NCBI GenBank assembly: GCA_949152475.1
Contig: OX424560.1
Location: forward strand, 2,418,001-2,482,000
DNA length: 64,000 bases
Direction: 5' to 3'
From: Terebella lapidaria
Taxonomy: Eukaryota; Annelida; Polychaeta; Terebellida; Terebellidae
Made by a program: the position numbers and the translations under genes. Of this stretch, positions 47,961 to 59,137 are shown one piece after another (position 1 is the first letter of the stretch; each line of letters starts with the position of its first letter). A model generated the notes under the pieces. It was not told where the DNA came from. It ran no database searches and worked only from the letters and a program-made list of their open reading frames with translations.

Positions 47961-50140
47961 CCAGCAAATCACATTTTCAATCAGAAAATAACCTGGAGTT
48001 ATTGACGAAGGAAAATCAAGTACATGAGATGGAAATAAGCCTGAATTATACAGAACAACTCCTGTAGGACAATGCAACCCTGGAAGTTTTCAACAATGAT
48101 AAGAAGCATTTCATCCAAGAGATGACACAATGCATTTTGGACTTGAAAGACAAAAATGTTGCGACAGCCAAAGTCAGCGGTGTCATATCCAGTGTCTTGG
48201 ATAGGGCGTCACTGAAAGCTAACCGTTTCCAAAGTCGACAGACTGTTGGGAATGTTGTATTGTCAAAGGTTCCACTTGCTCAGGCGCATGTTGGAACCAA
48301 GCTCCAAGACTGTGATCTGACTTTACAAACAGATGAAACTTCCAAATATTCTCGAAAGTATGGAGTTTACATAGTGTCTGACACTGACAAGAACAGTTAT
48401 TTATTGGGACTCCATGAAATGCAAAACGAAAGTGCTCAGACAACTTTGGACATTTTCAAGGACATTCTGGAAGACATCAGTTCAACATGTCAGTCAACCG
48501 GTGTGAGCAGCACTTCAGTTGGGAAAAAAGTTACTGGCCAATATCCAAAGTACGATGTCTGATCGTGCGAGCACAGAGAAATGTTTTAATGATCTACTGG
48601 AGAAATTTCGCTCCACTGCGCTTCCAGAAGTCATCAAAGACTGGTCGAGTCTCTCTGATGCTGAACAAGCGAGCATAAGTAGGATGACCAATTTCTTCTG
48701 TGCTTTGCATTTGTTGGTTTCAATGGCTGGAGTCGCAAACACATCGTTAGATAAACATGAGAAGCTTTCCCAAAATATTATGGAAGACGCAATGAAGTCT
48801 GATAATGAGTCGACACAATTCATTTCATCAGGCTCTGCGCCAAGTCTTTTGCATGTGGAGAAGAGTGGCTGCTTCGGTGACTGGAACACATACGTGAGGA
48901 GTCTCAATGAGTCTGTTCCATTTGTCAGATTTCCAGGAAATTGATTAAGTATCATTTTCCAATTGGCAAAAGTTACTTACTACCATCGTGACAGAATATT
49001 GGATTTCCTTGAAAATGTACATGGTCCCACAAACCGATTACTGCAAGTTGTTCTGCGATATGCAAAGAAGTCCACCATTTGGCCAGCATGTCGTGTGCTG
49101 GGTTTGATCTCCAAATGCATCACTGGACCATTCTGGAGGCGAGTTGAAGACTCAAATCACAGATTGGATTTGAATGAACACTACCTTGCCATGATAAATT
49201 TCTTTCGAGAAGCTGTGGAAGATGTGTCTGCTTTGCTAGAAGGTAAGAGCCCTTTACCAGAAACTTATGTGGAGAAGGACATCGGTTATCAAGCACTGGC
49301 AAGATTCACAGATAATGATGATGATGCAGATGCCATCGCACGCCCATTGTGTCAAGCATCGGCCAGCATGTTGGATTGTCTTGTTTGTGACCAACTCCCA
49401 GAAGGCAAGTATTTACAGCAGACTGACTACCTCAATCAAAAAGCAATGTTAACACCGTGCCACAACATTGAACCAGAATATGCATTCGGGATTCGCGATT
49501 TCCTGGTCCGTTACCGTCCAAATGCTACAACTCTTACTAATGAGGCTTATCTGTTGTATAGCTACAACAAAACTTCCACGCGGCTTGATGGCCTTGATAT
49601 GGAAGAAAAACATCGGCTGCTCACTGAAGCCAGGATGGAAGTGCCTAATCTCAAGAGAAGGAGAGAAGCTCTCGAGGCTCAACTTAGATTTCGGAAGATA
49701 GTTCTGCAACAAAAATACATAGATAGTCACATCTCCAATTTGTCTGAACAGCAAGCTTCGAAATCAAGAAAAGTGCCAATCGACAAGCTTGTTGAAAACC
49801 TCAAGACCCTGATTGATACTGCAGCTACAACATCAGAACCAGGAGGTTCAAATCGCCTCGGAGCAAGTCAGCACAGTATCATGTTGAACACCATTTCAAC
49901 GAATGCACATACACTGGGCGTGTTATTTCTGTTGTTCCCGGTTTCCCTCAGTGGTTCAACATTGTGAATGATGGAGACGAACGTGTGTATACATTTGAAT
50001 TATTAAAAGATTATGCTGCTGGAGACTTAAAAATTATAAACCCTGCCGAATCTGATCAAGATGCTGGGCCCAGTGAACAAAGGCAAATATTTGCATCTAT
50101 CAATTTGACATCGGAAATGGTATTGGATTATTTTTGTTTT
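47961..50140 (+). pseudogene. Main body of large unknown gene: Asp-containing RNase H-like blocks and Tudor-like C-terminus
   Basis: Continues the gene begun at 46573. Conserved-looking blocks: LTLQTDETSKYSRKYGVYIV with YLLGLHEM and TLDIFKDILEDI; IQSTMSDRASTEKCFNDLLEKFR; RMTNFFCALHLLVSMAGV; NRLLQVVLRYA...CRVLGLISKCITGPFWRR; FLVRYRPNATTLTNEAYLLY; helical RRREALEAQLRFRKIVLQQ; and a final SH3/Tudor-like segment FNIVNDGDERVYTFELLKDY. Asp in TDET and MSDR is spaced as first and second catalytic positions of an RNase H-type transposase could be; that is inference. Damage: TAG ~48065, frameshift in an A-run ~48525, TGA ~48942, frameshift ~49870. Related remnant at 25270-25960. Confidence 0.65.
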
Positions 50141-51054
50141 GATATCTGTGCACATATGAACAGATGTGAATATTCAGGGTACATATATTATATTATCAAA
50201 CGTATAATATATCATGAATGTTCATGAGTGCACACCTACAAATGCTACTAATAAGTTATTTTTGTTTTACTTTATATAGATAAGGCAGAATTGTTCATGG
50301 CATACTCATTCAATCAATAAGATCTGTGCACATATATGAACATTGTTACATTTAGCTATTATATACTGAAATTTGTCCATGATTGAATGTTCTTATGTGT
50401 GCATCAGTTACATAATGATTACTAACCTTTGTTCGCAGTTGTTGTTATGGGAAATTACAATTAAAATACCCGTAGACAAGTTTTCAACACAGATATTTTC
50501 ATTTCACTACTACAATTGCTAGTAATCTTAGTTCGCTATACTCGGCTAATCTTTTATTCCCAGTGTAATTCAATATATGCATATGTATATTTTTAAAATA
50601 TTGAAGTGGCATAGTCTTTGTCTGTCATAAAAATATTTTATATGCAGTAACGTAGATTATACAAACCTAATTTTTGGTCTAACCTAATTCTCTCAATAAA
50701 ACTTGGTCGTGTTCATATTTGATGTCCAATAAATTATTCTGGACCTTTTTTTCCATTTGCAAATGGTATTACATTGATGCCATTGATAATTCCATGAAAT
50801 ATGAATGTAAAATTGTTATTCATTTATTCATAACAGGTCAGCAGCAATGGTTCTCCGCCGTCGGCAGTGATAGAAACCACCGGATCCAGAATCTCCAATA
50901 CTTCAACCTTACTGTTAGTCCATAAAAACATTAAATGACCTCTGACCTCAATTTTTGTCCAATCTTTCCAAATTTTTTTTATTTTCATACTATAATATAG
51001 CTCTAAAAGTAACACACACCATTTGGTCCATATCCCTTGGCGTCGCTACCACTA
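50141..51054. other. AT-rich 3' flank
   Basis: 50020-50250 still matches 25720-25960, extending the shared unit ~100 bp past the coding end. Beyond ~50250 nothing is recognised. Confidence 0.4.
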
Positions 51055-51275
51055 CTATATTGTCTGGGAACTGCCTTATGAATATTCATGAACTGCTGGA
51101 ATATGTCCAGATTGACATTTGTCTTTGGTTTACTTGGGGCGACCAAGGTTCGGCTCCACACACATTTTATAGCGAATACATAGCCATTCCGTCTGTGATG
51201 CTTACTGTGGAATATGTGATGACTGTACTTTCTACAGTCGACACTCAAACAGTTTTATGGTAGGTTCCAACATTT
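51055..51275 (+). repeat. Dispersed repeat family E, copy 3
   Basis: Best conserved copy of the block ttgtctgggaactgccttat..gccattccgtctgtgatgct..gtcgacactc; cf. 33650-33860 and 39240-39470. Confidence 0.6.
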
Positions 51276-51591
51276 GGCAGAATTCACATACATCTCATTT
51301 TGTACATGCATGTATAGTTGCTCAACATGTGTGTGGTGGATGAAAAAATCCATGTTGATTGTTGATTGTGAAGGATTGTGATTGTCTTCACGGGTTTGTA
51401 ATTTTCATGGATTCAGCCTTGGAATAGGAAAGGGTCTGATTATCCGTGTTTATATGAGTTTAGCGAATCTGCTCACTTACTGCTCACGACGGCTCCAGCG
51501 GGCAGTATCTTGTGAGTTATGTGTTGAATCGCCACTAAAGGAGTGGTCAGTTCGGAGATATAACTGAGTCCCCGCTCTCGGAATTTTAGGC

Positions 51592-51880
51592 GGGTGGCGG
51601 GATGGTGCAGTGGCAGAGCGCTCGGCCCATGATCTAAAGGTCGTGGGTTCGAGTCCGCTCAGCGCCACTTGTGCCTGAAAACCTCCCACGCCAGTGCAGC
51701 CCGACTGGCGGTAAAAACAAAGGCCGGGTGGTGTCAGAGACTGTCTATGGTGTCTGGCACCTAAAAGATCCCATGGGATTTATCGTAAAGAGTAGGGGAT
51801 TTCCCCGATCCCGGGTTTCTGTCTAGGGGGCATATCATCGAGTTATGGCGCCCCCTTACCCCAAGTACAAGTACCAAGTA
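51592..51880 (+). mobile_element. Intact tRNA-derived SINE
   Basis: A 13-bp duplication CGGAATTTTAGGC lies immediately on both sides (51579-51591 and 51881-51893). The head has an A box (tggtgcagtggcagagcg, ~51604) and B box (GGTTCGAGTCC, 51646-51656). A ~200-bp body with cacctaaaagatcccatggg follows, and the 3' tail is a short (aagtac)n repeat. It is a complete, recent-looking insertion. Not a tRNA gene: the anticodon arm region does not pair properly. Confidence 0.85.
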
Positions 51881-51893
51881 CGGAATTTTAGGC

Positions 51894-54178
51894 TGTTGCA
51901 GCTGTCCTGGTATCTTGTCGTTTGAACAAAAAGCCACACCCACTCAATATGTTGTAAGACTCTTATATGCGGCATTTAACCTATGAATAGAATGATAAAT
52001 GCATCACAAGGTTTTCCGGAAATGTACCGCTGTCGCTGTGATGACGTGAACACAATATCACACAATGTATTACATGATGCGTTTTTTCACCATTACCAGT
52101 TTGTATTATGTTGGTATTCAATCGACCAAACATGATTGCCTCTTCACGCTGTTTAAATTGGGTTTTGCTGGCTTGTGTCCAATGCTAATTAACTTTTCAG
52201 TTATCAGTTATGTAAATTATGACACAGTATAAATTTAATACAAAATGACTGATAATGTGGCATAAAACCGCTCTGTCTGACTGAATAAATGTCCCTAGAG
52301 CTACTGACACTAGCTGATTCAAATTAATTTATATTTGGTAGATATCTCAGAAAGTGTAGATTCGTAGATAAGAATCTACAGTTGAAACAAAGGAGTGACG
52401 TCACTGGTATAGTTTAAGTCCTATAAAACCTTATCAGCTCTGTGCATATCGATATGTACCGACCATTTGGAGTATTACTGTTCCTCGTAGGTTTTTCAGG
52501 ATTTCAATTTTCTTAATACTTTGCCATGAGTCATCTGCTCCACGTTCAGTTTAATGTTTAATATCAGTAAAATATCAATTTAGGTAGAAATGTAATAGCT
52601 TTTATAGAATCAGCATATATAATATTAACATGTGGTCAGATCTACCAACTTTATCATTTGCGACATGAATACTTGGGGGTATTGAACTATGTAATATCAC
52701 TCTTTAACATCTATGTACAATATATGATACATACAACCCTATATCCTAATCAGAATGATGGCTTGACTTTTTTTATAGTATTGTATTTTGTACAAAAATC
52801 AACCCAATTCCGAATAAATCACACCTGTTTTAATTATCACACTTGGCACACTACTTCCCCATAATATGATGCATCCGCGTGAGACTTCCAATCACACCGA
52901 CAGTCCGATTACACCAGTGTTGGTACTTTCCATCTGACTTGCGTGAGTGGATCATATATTGGAGATTTATAACAAGATTATATGAGAAACGTCATCAGTT
53001 AAAATATTTCCCAAACTGAGTTCCTCTTAGATGGGTAAATGCATACAAATCCTTTGGGTACGAGTAGGTAATGTTTCATCAATGATAATAATTAATTTTA
53101 TGCAGAAGAGATGAGGATTCAACCATGCCCTTGGTGGTAAAAACAACCAGAAACACAGCACATATGCAACAAGATCATTACGTCTATTTTATTCCAATAT
53201 CAAATTTATTTGACCATTTCTGGAATACGCTGTCTAGAAGTGGCCATAAGCAATAAACGTGAGACGATGTTTATCAAGACTCGTACACATACAAAGGCAT
53301 TATATTGCCAGGCCTAATTTCCAGGCTGACAATTGTGCATTGTTTGTTATTGATCATCATCCATTGTCACAAATGGGTTGAATGTGTGACATGTACTCGT
53401 GCAAAAACACTTCGATCTGAGTCTGTACACACATTTACATGTCCAGTTTGAATGGCCTTGGATTGAATAAAGCAGGAGCAGCAAGTGCAGAATTGACAAA
53501 AAACAACTAAAGCTAAAAATGTCGATAATCCAGCAACACCTATTAAAATGACTGAAATCTTGGTAAACCGCTTATACTTACACACCCTGCAACATATCTT
53601 ATTAAGTCGGTGACTGACCTGGTTCTTTCTCCTGCAGGTCAGGTCATGTTTTGCAGGTCGTGTCAGGTCAGGTCATGCAAATATACAGTGATGGGATGGT
53701 AATGGGATGATACGATGTCCGAGATAATACTGCCCATTTATGTACTTCACAAATGTCTGTAGGGATTGAGTTTTCTTCGGTCAATATTTACCCCAATTTT
53801 GACATGATGATCACGTTCATTGTCTTTTCAAATTTTTTTGGACATTGCATTTCAATAATCTGTACACAGGAGTTAAGGTAATTATCTCAATTTTCATATA
53901 TCCCGTGCAAACATGTTTTGTAATTGTTCAGTTGTTACTAAATTACTCCTCATGCTTGTCGTGTCACTGATGTGAGTCAAGTGTCACCAACTTAAGTATA
54001 CATTTTGAGTATGACATATTCACTGGTTGGATGAGTTGAACTGTACTGTGAGTTCTTAGGGAAGATTTTGTTGTGTACCGTTATAGGGATGTCATATTCG
54101 TGGTCCGTACCTACGCAATATATTGTGTAGTATACATCCCAACAAGATTTAGTAAGACCAGGTTATTGATATAATTAT
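51894..54178. other. AT-rich DNA without recognisable gene
   Basis: A 53395-53480 segment is an inverted match to 34610-34680; the gtcaggtcaggtc run at ~53638-53680 is a minor tandem repeat. No coding. Confidence 0.4.
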
Positions 54179-54506
54179 TGTAACGGTTTTGGGGCGTACC
54201 CAAAAGTTTCCCCTAGGTAATTCTGTTAGTGTTTTGTGATATTATGGTTAAATAACCGTTTATTAAAATGTATATGTGTTTAAAGGTTCATACGGTTCCG
54301 TATTGTTAATGTTTAAAAGGTTTTCCGTCTCGGAACTTGGTATATTTGTGATGTTGGTAAAGCCGGAGACGGAGCCTGAACCGGAACCGGAGACGGAACC
54401 GGACACGGAGCCGGAACAATGGAGTACAAAAACGTAATGACGTTATTTCCGGAAGGTCATGTGATCAGCCTCGTTTTCGGTTTAAAAGGTGACGTGTCAG
54501 CCACTG

Positions 54507-54611
54507 ATTGGTTCTAGAGTGTTTTTAGAAATCCGGAAAATATCAGTGTTTTGGCGGACTATGACGTCACAATAGGTTGGTCACGTGACGTGGGTCTCAG
54601 GTCTATAAAAG
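54507..54611 (+). promoter_or_regulatory. LTR promoter: CCAAT, CRE, E-box, TATA
   Basis: ATTGG (54507), TGACGTCA (54562-54569), TCACGTGA (54581-54588) and TATAAAAG (54604-54611), in that order and in typical spacing. The same set recurs upstream of two further genes in this element. Confidence 0.75.
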
Positions 54612-54752
54612 CCCCCGCTTCACAGCGGACGGCGGAGTTGGTGTCCTGACGTCGACCTGTGCAGACCCCTTCTCCCATAGCAGAGTACTCCCTTGTTCCG
54701 GATAGAGTCATCCAGATGATAGCAGTTAAGTCTTCCGACTGTGCACTTGGAA

Positions 54753-54758
54753 AATAAA
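54753..54758 (+). terminator. LTR polyadenylation signal AATAAA
   Basis: About 145 bp downstream of the TATA box, followed by a T/G-rich stretch (gagttgtttttccgtgttcg), the expected arrangement at the end of R. Confidence 0.6.
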
Positions 54759-55579
54759 CATGAAAACTTCAACCGAGTTGTTTTTCCGTGTTCGTTAGGG
54801 AACTGGAATTTATAATAAAGTTAGTTCACCGGAAAAGAAAGTAATACGGAGTGAAGGGAGATAAGACCACAGTCGGTTAAGACCAAGTTGTAACGACGTC
54901 TTAGGGTGATCTAAGAACCCAGATCACCGAGGAAGGAGACGGAGACGGAGACGGAGGTGGAATTCAACGGCGCAACTACGGAGGCGGTATCGGACAGAGC
55001 AGTTGCGGAGACGGGAACGACAAAGCAGTTGCAGAGGCGGTACCGGACGACGGAGTTGCAGAGGCAGTACCTGACGGAGCGGTTGCGGTAACCGGAAGTG
55101 AGAACACTTCCGAGATACTCCATTTCAGGTGCAGTCGCAGGTTGCGGTGAGGCGGAGCCAACCGGAGCAGATTGCAGTGCGGCGGAACCTGGCAGAGCGG
55201 TTGCAGTATTCGGAAACGGCAACGTTCCCGGATTCTTTATTCCAGGCGCAGTCGCAGTTTGCAGTAAGACGGAAAACGACGGAGCTGTTGCAGTAAAGCG
55301 GTATCCCGACGGAGCAGTTGCAGTACCCGGAGACGGAAACGCCTCCGGATCCTTACTTTACAGGTGCAGTTGCAGATTAGCAGTCGGACAACGGTTAAGA
55401 GGTCCATTCCAGACCACGCTACCAACCTTAGAGACTTCTAGCCGGAGTTCAACCGTACAGCAGTAGCAGTTTCCCGGAGTTTTACCATTTCAGCTCCGGT
55501 TGAATAACAACTCACCCACCTCCCAAGAAAACCGGTTCATCAAGACGTCACAGAAGGGTGCAAACCCGTTACAACTTTT

Positions 55580-55597
55580 TGGTGGCAGCGGTGGGAT
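55580..55597 (+). other. Primer-binding site, tRNA-Leu type
   Basis: TGGTGGCAGCGGTGGGAT, starting 6 bp after the LTR end. It is the exact complement of an 18-nt tRNA-Leu 3' end (…TGCCACCA) as I know it from animal tRNA-Leu. Its position fixes the LTR boundary. Confidence 0.85.
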
Positions 55598-55607
55598 CAT
55601 CTGCAGT

Positions 55608-56879
55608 ATGACTACTAGACGGGGCAAATTGGCGGAACAGCAGCTGAAGGCAGCCGTGTCGGACACGGAGCAGCCTGTAGGAGCAGTAGGAGCTGAGCCG
55701 TTGCAGATGCCGGTTGCGGAAAAGGAAGCAGTTCGTCCTGCCGAGCGAAAACTGTTGCAGCCGGAAATGCAGAAAGTAGTTGCAGAAGAGCCCCTTCGGG
55801 TTCCTCAAGGAGTACAGCCTGCAGGGCAGTTAGCAGAGGCGGAAATTAACTTTCCGGACCAGGCTGGCGATCGGGAACCGGATGTGGAACCGGAGGGCGG
55901 AGAGAATTTAGTCGACAACCTGACCAGATTATTGGCGACCCAAATGGAGGTGTTTCAGCAGCATCTGGCAGTAACCGGAAAGCAGCAGCAGGCAGAAGCA
56001 GTACAACAACCAGCACCAAGGGCAGGAGTAGCCAGATTAATGACATACGACGGAACTGATCCATGGCTGGAGTATGAGGCTCACCTCCTTGAATACGCTC
56101 GGTACTACCGTTGGTCAGCAGAGGAAAAGGCGCTGAACTTATGTGTCAGTTTGAGGGGTAACGCCCACAGCATACTACTGGATCTGTCCGCGGAGCAGAG
56201 ACACAGCTTTGATACGGTTGTGGCGGCATTAAAACAGCAGTTTTGTCCGGGGGAGAAAATTGTTTTCCAGGCGGAATTGCAGACACGGAAATTGCAGCCG
56301 GAGGAGGAGCTGTCCGAGCTGGCCAGAGACATACGGAGCAAGACGCGGCTAGCTTACCCAAAAGCGGATCCGGCAACAACAGAAGTGCTCATGAAGATGC
56401 ATTTCTGCAACAGTCTGACTAACCGAGATATGCGGTTGTCGGTATTGAAAAGCCACCCGGAAACGCTGTCGCAGGCCCTGGCTTTCGCTACCGAGTATGA
56501 GAGCATTATGAAGACGGACAACAGCAGACCAGCGGAGCGACACCAGACGAGGCAGCTGAATACGGAGCCGGAGTGGAGCCAGCAGGTGAACGAATTGCGG
56601 AAGCAAGCCGAGCAGACTCAGCAGCAGATGGCGGATCTGATGACTCAGGTCAAGGAAGCGGTTAGCCGGCAGCAGCAGCAGCGCAGTTCCCGAGCAGATT
56701 TAGAATGCTTCAACTGTGGCCGGAAGGGGCATTTTGCCCGAGACTGTAGGCAGCCGAAGCAGCAGCAGCAGCGGCGTCAACCACAACAGCAGCAGTCGCC
56801 GCGACAACAGCAGCAGCAGCCGCAGCAGCAGCAACAACTGCAGCAGCCACGACAGCAGCAGCAGCAGCCGGAAAACTAG
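55608..56879 (+). CDS. gag: Gag polyprotein with CCHC zinc knuckle
   Basis: 423 codons from the first ATG after the primer-binding site (MTTRRGKLAEQQ); an earlier in-frame ATG at 55500 lies inside the LTR and is rejected. Order: Glu/Gln/Pro-rich N-terminus with a coiled-coil-prone segment; capsid-like region (~140-310: MTYDGTDPWLEYEAHL, LCVSLRGNA, AALKQQFCPGE, the Ty3 retrotransposon gag pattern); coiled coil; one zinc knuckle CFNCGRKGHFARDC (CX2CX4HX4C, 56707-56748); and a CAG-encoded poly-Gln tail to the stop. Gag packages the RNA into particles. The frame is intact. Pol follows in the -1 frame, with G-GAA-AAC just before the UAG as a possible slip site, not a perfect consensus. Confidence 0.9.
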   Translation: MTTRRGKLAEQQLKAAVSDTEQPVGAVGAEPLQMPVAEKEAVRPAERKLLQPEMQKVVAEEPLRVPQGVQPAGQLAEAEINFPDQAGDREPDVEPEGGENLVDNLTRLLATQMEVFQQHLAVTGKQQQAEAVQQPAPRAGVARLMTYDGTDPWLEYEAHLLEYARYYRWSAEEKALNLCVSLRGNAHSILLDLSAEQRHSFDTVVAALKQQFCPGEKIVFQAELQTRKLQPEEELSELARDIRSKTRLAYPKADPATTEVLMKMHFCNSLTNRDMRLSVLKSHPETLSQALAFATEYESIMKTDNSRPAERHQTRQLNTEPEWSQQVNELRKQAEQTQQQMADLMTQVKEAVSRQQQQRSSRADLECFNCGRKGHFARDCRQPKQQQQRRQPQQQQSPRQQQQQPQQQQQLQQPRQQQQQPEN

Positions 56880-56881
56880 AG

Positions 56882-57880
56882 CGGGTCGCGGAAAAGGGGA
56901 AATTCGGGACCCGGAAGAGAGGACACCCCCATAACCGGCAGGTGGTTCACGGACCCGGTCCCAGGGGCGAGGTGGGCATGTGTGTGACAGCCAGAATATG
57001 CGGAGAGCCAGTAACGCTGATAATCGACACCGGCAGCACTGTCACAATGCTCAACCTACAAACCTGGGAACGGATCCGGAAGCCCGGAATGAAACTGAAG
57101 CGGTCGCCGATTCGTCTTTCAATGGTTGACGGAAGTAACATACGGACGCATGGCCGGAAAGAACTCCCACTCAACATCGCAGGAGTAGCTGAGACCGTGA
57201 CGTTCGAGATTGCAGACTGTGAAGACGAAGGAATACTGGGTATGGATTTCATCCGTTCCCGGATATCCGGCATAAATTTCGACCGAATGACCATGCAGAT
57301 GGGCAGCCAGGAGGTGTTCCTCACCATGTTCGAGCAGACCAGGGAGCCGTTTCCGATCAACGCTATAGCAGATTACCAAATTCCGCCGGAAACGGAACAG
57401 CTGATAATAGGACAAGCAGAGAGTGTCCGGGAAGCAGAAGGAGTACTAGAAATGCCGCAGGAGCCTACTGAGAAAAGACCTTGGCTGATCGGGAGAACTT
57501 TATCCCGGATAAAGCAAGGAACAGTCCCGGTTCGAGTGATCAACGTGATGGCAGAGCCGGTAATCATCAAGAAAGGAGCGCAGTTGGCGACGATGACCAC
57601 CTTAGCAGCCGGTTGCAGTGTTGTGCCGTTGGCGGAGCGGAGCAGGAAGGTGCAGATTTCCACGGAGTCGGAGGCCGGGCGGAATTGGAGCGGGTACGAC
57701 AAGCTGCGGCAGTTAGCAGAGCAGACCCAGGATGCAGTGCCGAGTCATTTCCGCGAGAGAGTAACTGACCTCCTATTTCGGAATAAGCCAACCTTCAGTA
57801 ATGATGCCGGAGAACTGGGGCAGACCAACGAGGTACAACATCAGATAAACACGGGCAGTCACCAGCCGATTAAGCCCGGA
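56882..57880 (+). CDS. pol: Pol: aspartic protease and N-terminal linker of reverse transcriptase
   Basis: Frame -1 to gag, open across and upstream of the gag stop. The retropepsin motif IIDTGSTVTML (DTG at 57026-57034) is followed by a hydrophobic-Gly (ILGMDF) pair typical of Ty3 proteases. After it comes the usual connector ending HQINTGSHQPI, where Ty3-type reverse transcriptase should begin. The frame then meets a junction at ~57880 and ends out of frame at 57928. Protease would cleave Gag-Pol in the particle. This part looks intact. Confidence 0.85.
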
Positions 57881-57882
57881 AA

Positions 57883-58284
57883 AAGTCGGCCTTCTGTGTT
57901 CCTGGCGGCCTTTACCAGTTCAAAGTAATGAGTTTCGGCTTGTGCAATGCTCCGGGTACGTTCGAGCGGTTGATGGAGAAGGTGCTAGGCGGATTGTCCT
58001 GGAAGAACTGCCTCATATATCTGGACGACATCATAGTCTACAGCAAGACCCTGGAGGATCACATCCGTGATCTTCAGGAGGTGTTCAGCAAGCTGAGAGA
58101 GGCAGACCTAAAAGTCAAACCGTCAAAATGCAAGTTCTTCCAGCCGGAGGTGTCTTTCCTAGGTCACATAGTCGGCAGAGACGGTATCCGCACCGACCCG
58201 GCAAAAACGGAGGCAGTACGGAAGTGGCGGACACCCACCAACCTGACGGAGCTGCGCAGTTTTCTGGGACTTTGCTCCTATTAA
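57883..58284 (+). pseudogene. pol: Pol: reverse transcriptase, internally deleted
   Basis: The frame changes at ~57880-57883 and the sequence jumps from the N-terminal connector to GLYQFKVMSFGLCNAPGTFERLM. The fingers and first palm block, with the first catalytic Asp (LDL motif), are missing, roughly 100 residues. The catalytic YLDD (58018-58029) and the KCKFF..FLGH segment remain. A TAA at 58282-58284 interrupts the frame in the GLCSY region; the same frame continues after it. This copy cannot encode active reverse transcriptase. Confidence 0.85.
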
Positions 58285-58839
58285 CGGAAGTTCGTGCCGA
58301 AGTTCTCCGAGATTGCAGCGCCGCTGAATCACTTGACGGAAAAAGGGGTGCAGTTTCGGTGGCAGACGGAGCAAGAGCAGGCATTTGCAGAGCTGAAGAA
58401 CCGCCTAGTATCGGCACCGATACTCGGGTACCCAAGGGAGCAAGGCCGATATATCCTGGACACGGACGCCAGTGACACCGGGCTGGGAGCAGTACTGTCA
58501 CAGAAGCAGGGCAACCAGGAGCGGGTGATAACCTACTTGAGCTGCAGCTTAACCAAAGAAGAACGGAGATACTGTGTCACCCGGAAGGAGCTCCTGGCGG
58601 TTGTGTTTGCGGTACAGAAGAATAAGCAGTACTTGCTGCGACGACACTTCCTTCTTCGCACAGATCATGGCAGTCTTACCTGGCTTATGAATTTCAAGGA
58701 GCCCCAGGGGCAGGTAGCCCGGTGGATTGAGCTCCTGAGTGAGTTTCATTTCGACATCGAACATCGTCCGGGGCGAATCCATAATAATGCGGATGCCTTG
58801 TCCAGATCCCCATGCAGCCAATGCGGAAAAATCGACTGA
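58285..58839 (+). pseudogene. pol: Pol: RNase H domain
   Basis: In the same frame as the reverse transcriptase, after the TAA. LDTDASDTGLGAVLSQ carries the first catalytic Asp (~58465). RKELLAVVFAV, FLLRTDHGSLTWLM and HRPGRIHNNADALSR supply the remaining blocks, a standard Ty3 RNase H that removes RNA from the hybrid. It ends at TGA 58837-58839 shortly after a CxxCG; the frame continues beyond. Confidence 0.85.
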
Positions 58840-58983
58840 AAACAAGCCAAGATAGACGCCTGGAACTACGGAGAAAGGATCCGGCAGACACGAAGTGAAG
58901 AAACTCCTCAGCCCAAGCCAAGGAAGGGGGAACGCCGGAAGCGGTCAAGGAGATCGGGCGGAGAAGCAGAACTGACGGAGGAA

Positions 58984-59133
58984 GCAGTCCCAAGGAAGGC
59001 GGTTGCAGTAGCGGAGAAAGCAGTCCCAAGGAAGGCGGTTGCAGTAGCGGAGAAAGCAGCGTCCCGGAAGCCGGTTGCGGTGACGGAGAAAGCAGCGTCC
59101 CGGAAGCCGGGTGCGGTTGCGGTGACGGAGAAA
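58984..59133 (+). repeat. 36-bp tandem repeat in pol between RNase H and integrase
   Basis: Units at 58984, 59020, 59056 and 59092 (the last 42 bp), in frame with RNase H and encoding AVPRKAVAVAEK / AASRKPVAVTEK-type Lys/Ala repeats. The frame shifts relative to integrase at ~59133. The repeat resembles histone-tail-like basic linkers and is unusual at this point of pol. Confidence 0.85.
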
Positions 59134-59137
59134 GCAG

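Larger units (their letters stand above)
54179..55573 (+). mobile_element. 5' LTR of a Ty3/Gypsy-type retroelement
   Basis: Begins TGTAACGG and ends CCGTTACA, a perfect 8-bp inverted pair, 1,395 bp apart. A promoter cluster lies at 54507-54611 (inverted CCAAT, TGACGTCA, TCACGTGA, TATAAAAG) and AATAAA at 54753, so U3 is ~450 bp, R ~140 bp, and U5 is unusually long (~800 bp). U5 is made largely of gcagttgc.gagacgg-type tandem motifs. The primer-binding site follows 6 bp downstream. The left flank is attat; the right flank is outside the window. Confidence 0.85.

Noticed and set aside
47595..48077. 160-codon minus-strand Ala/Glu/Ser-rich ORF
   Set aside because: Translation of the tandem gcggaag array within the putative solo LTR.
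51592..51670. tRNA gene
   Set aside because: A and B boxes are present but the sequence is the head of a SINE with target duplications and does not form a proper anticodon arm.
55500..55607. Upstream in-frame ATG extending gag by 36 codons
   Set aside because: It lies inside the LTR and upstream of the primer-binding site; the ATG at 55608 follows the primer site directly.
58984..59133. CRISPR-like repeat array
   Set aside because: Direct tandem repeats without spacers, inside a retroelement coding frame.
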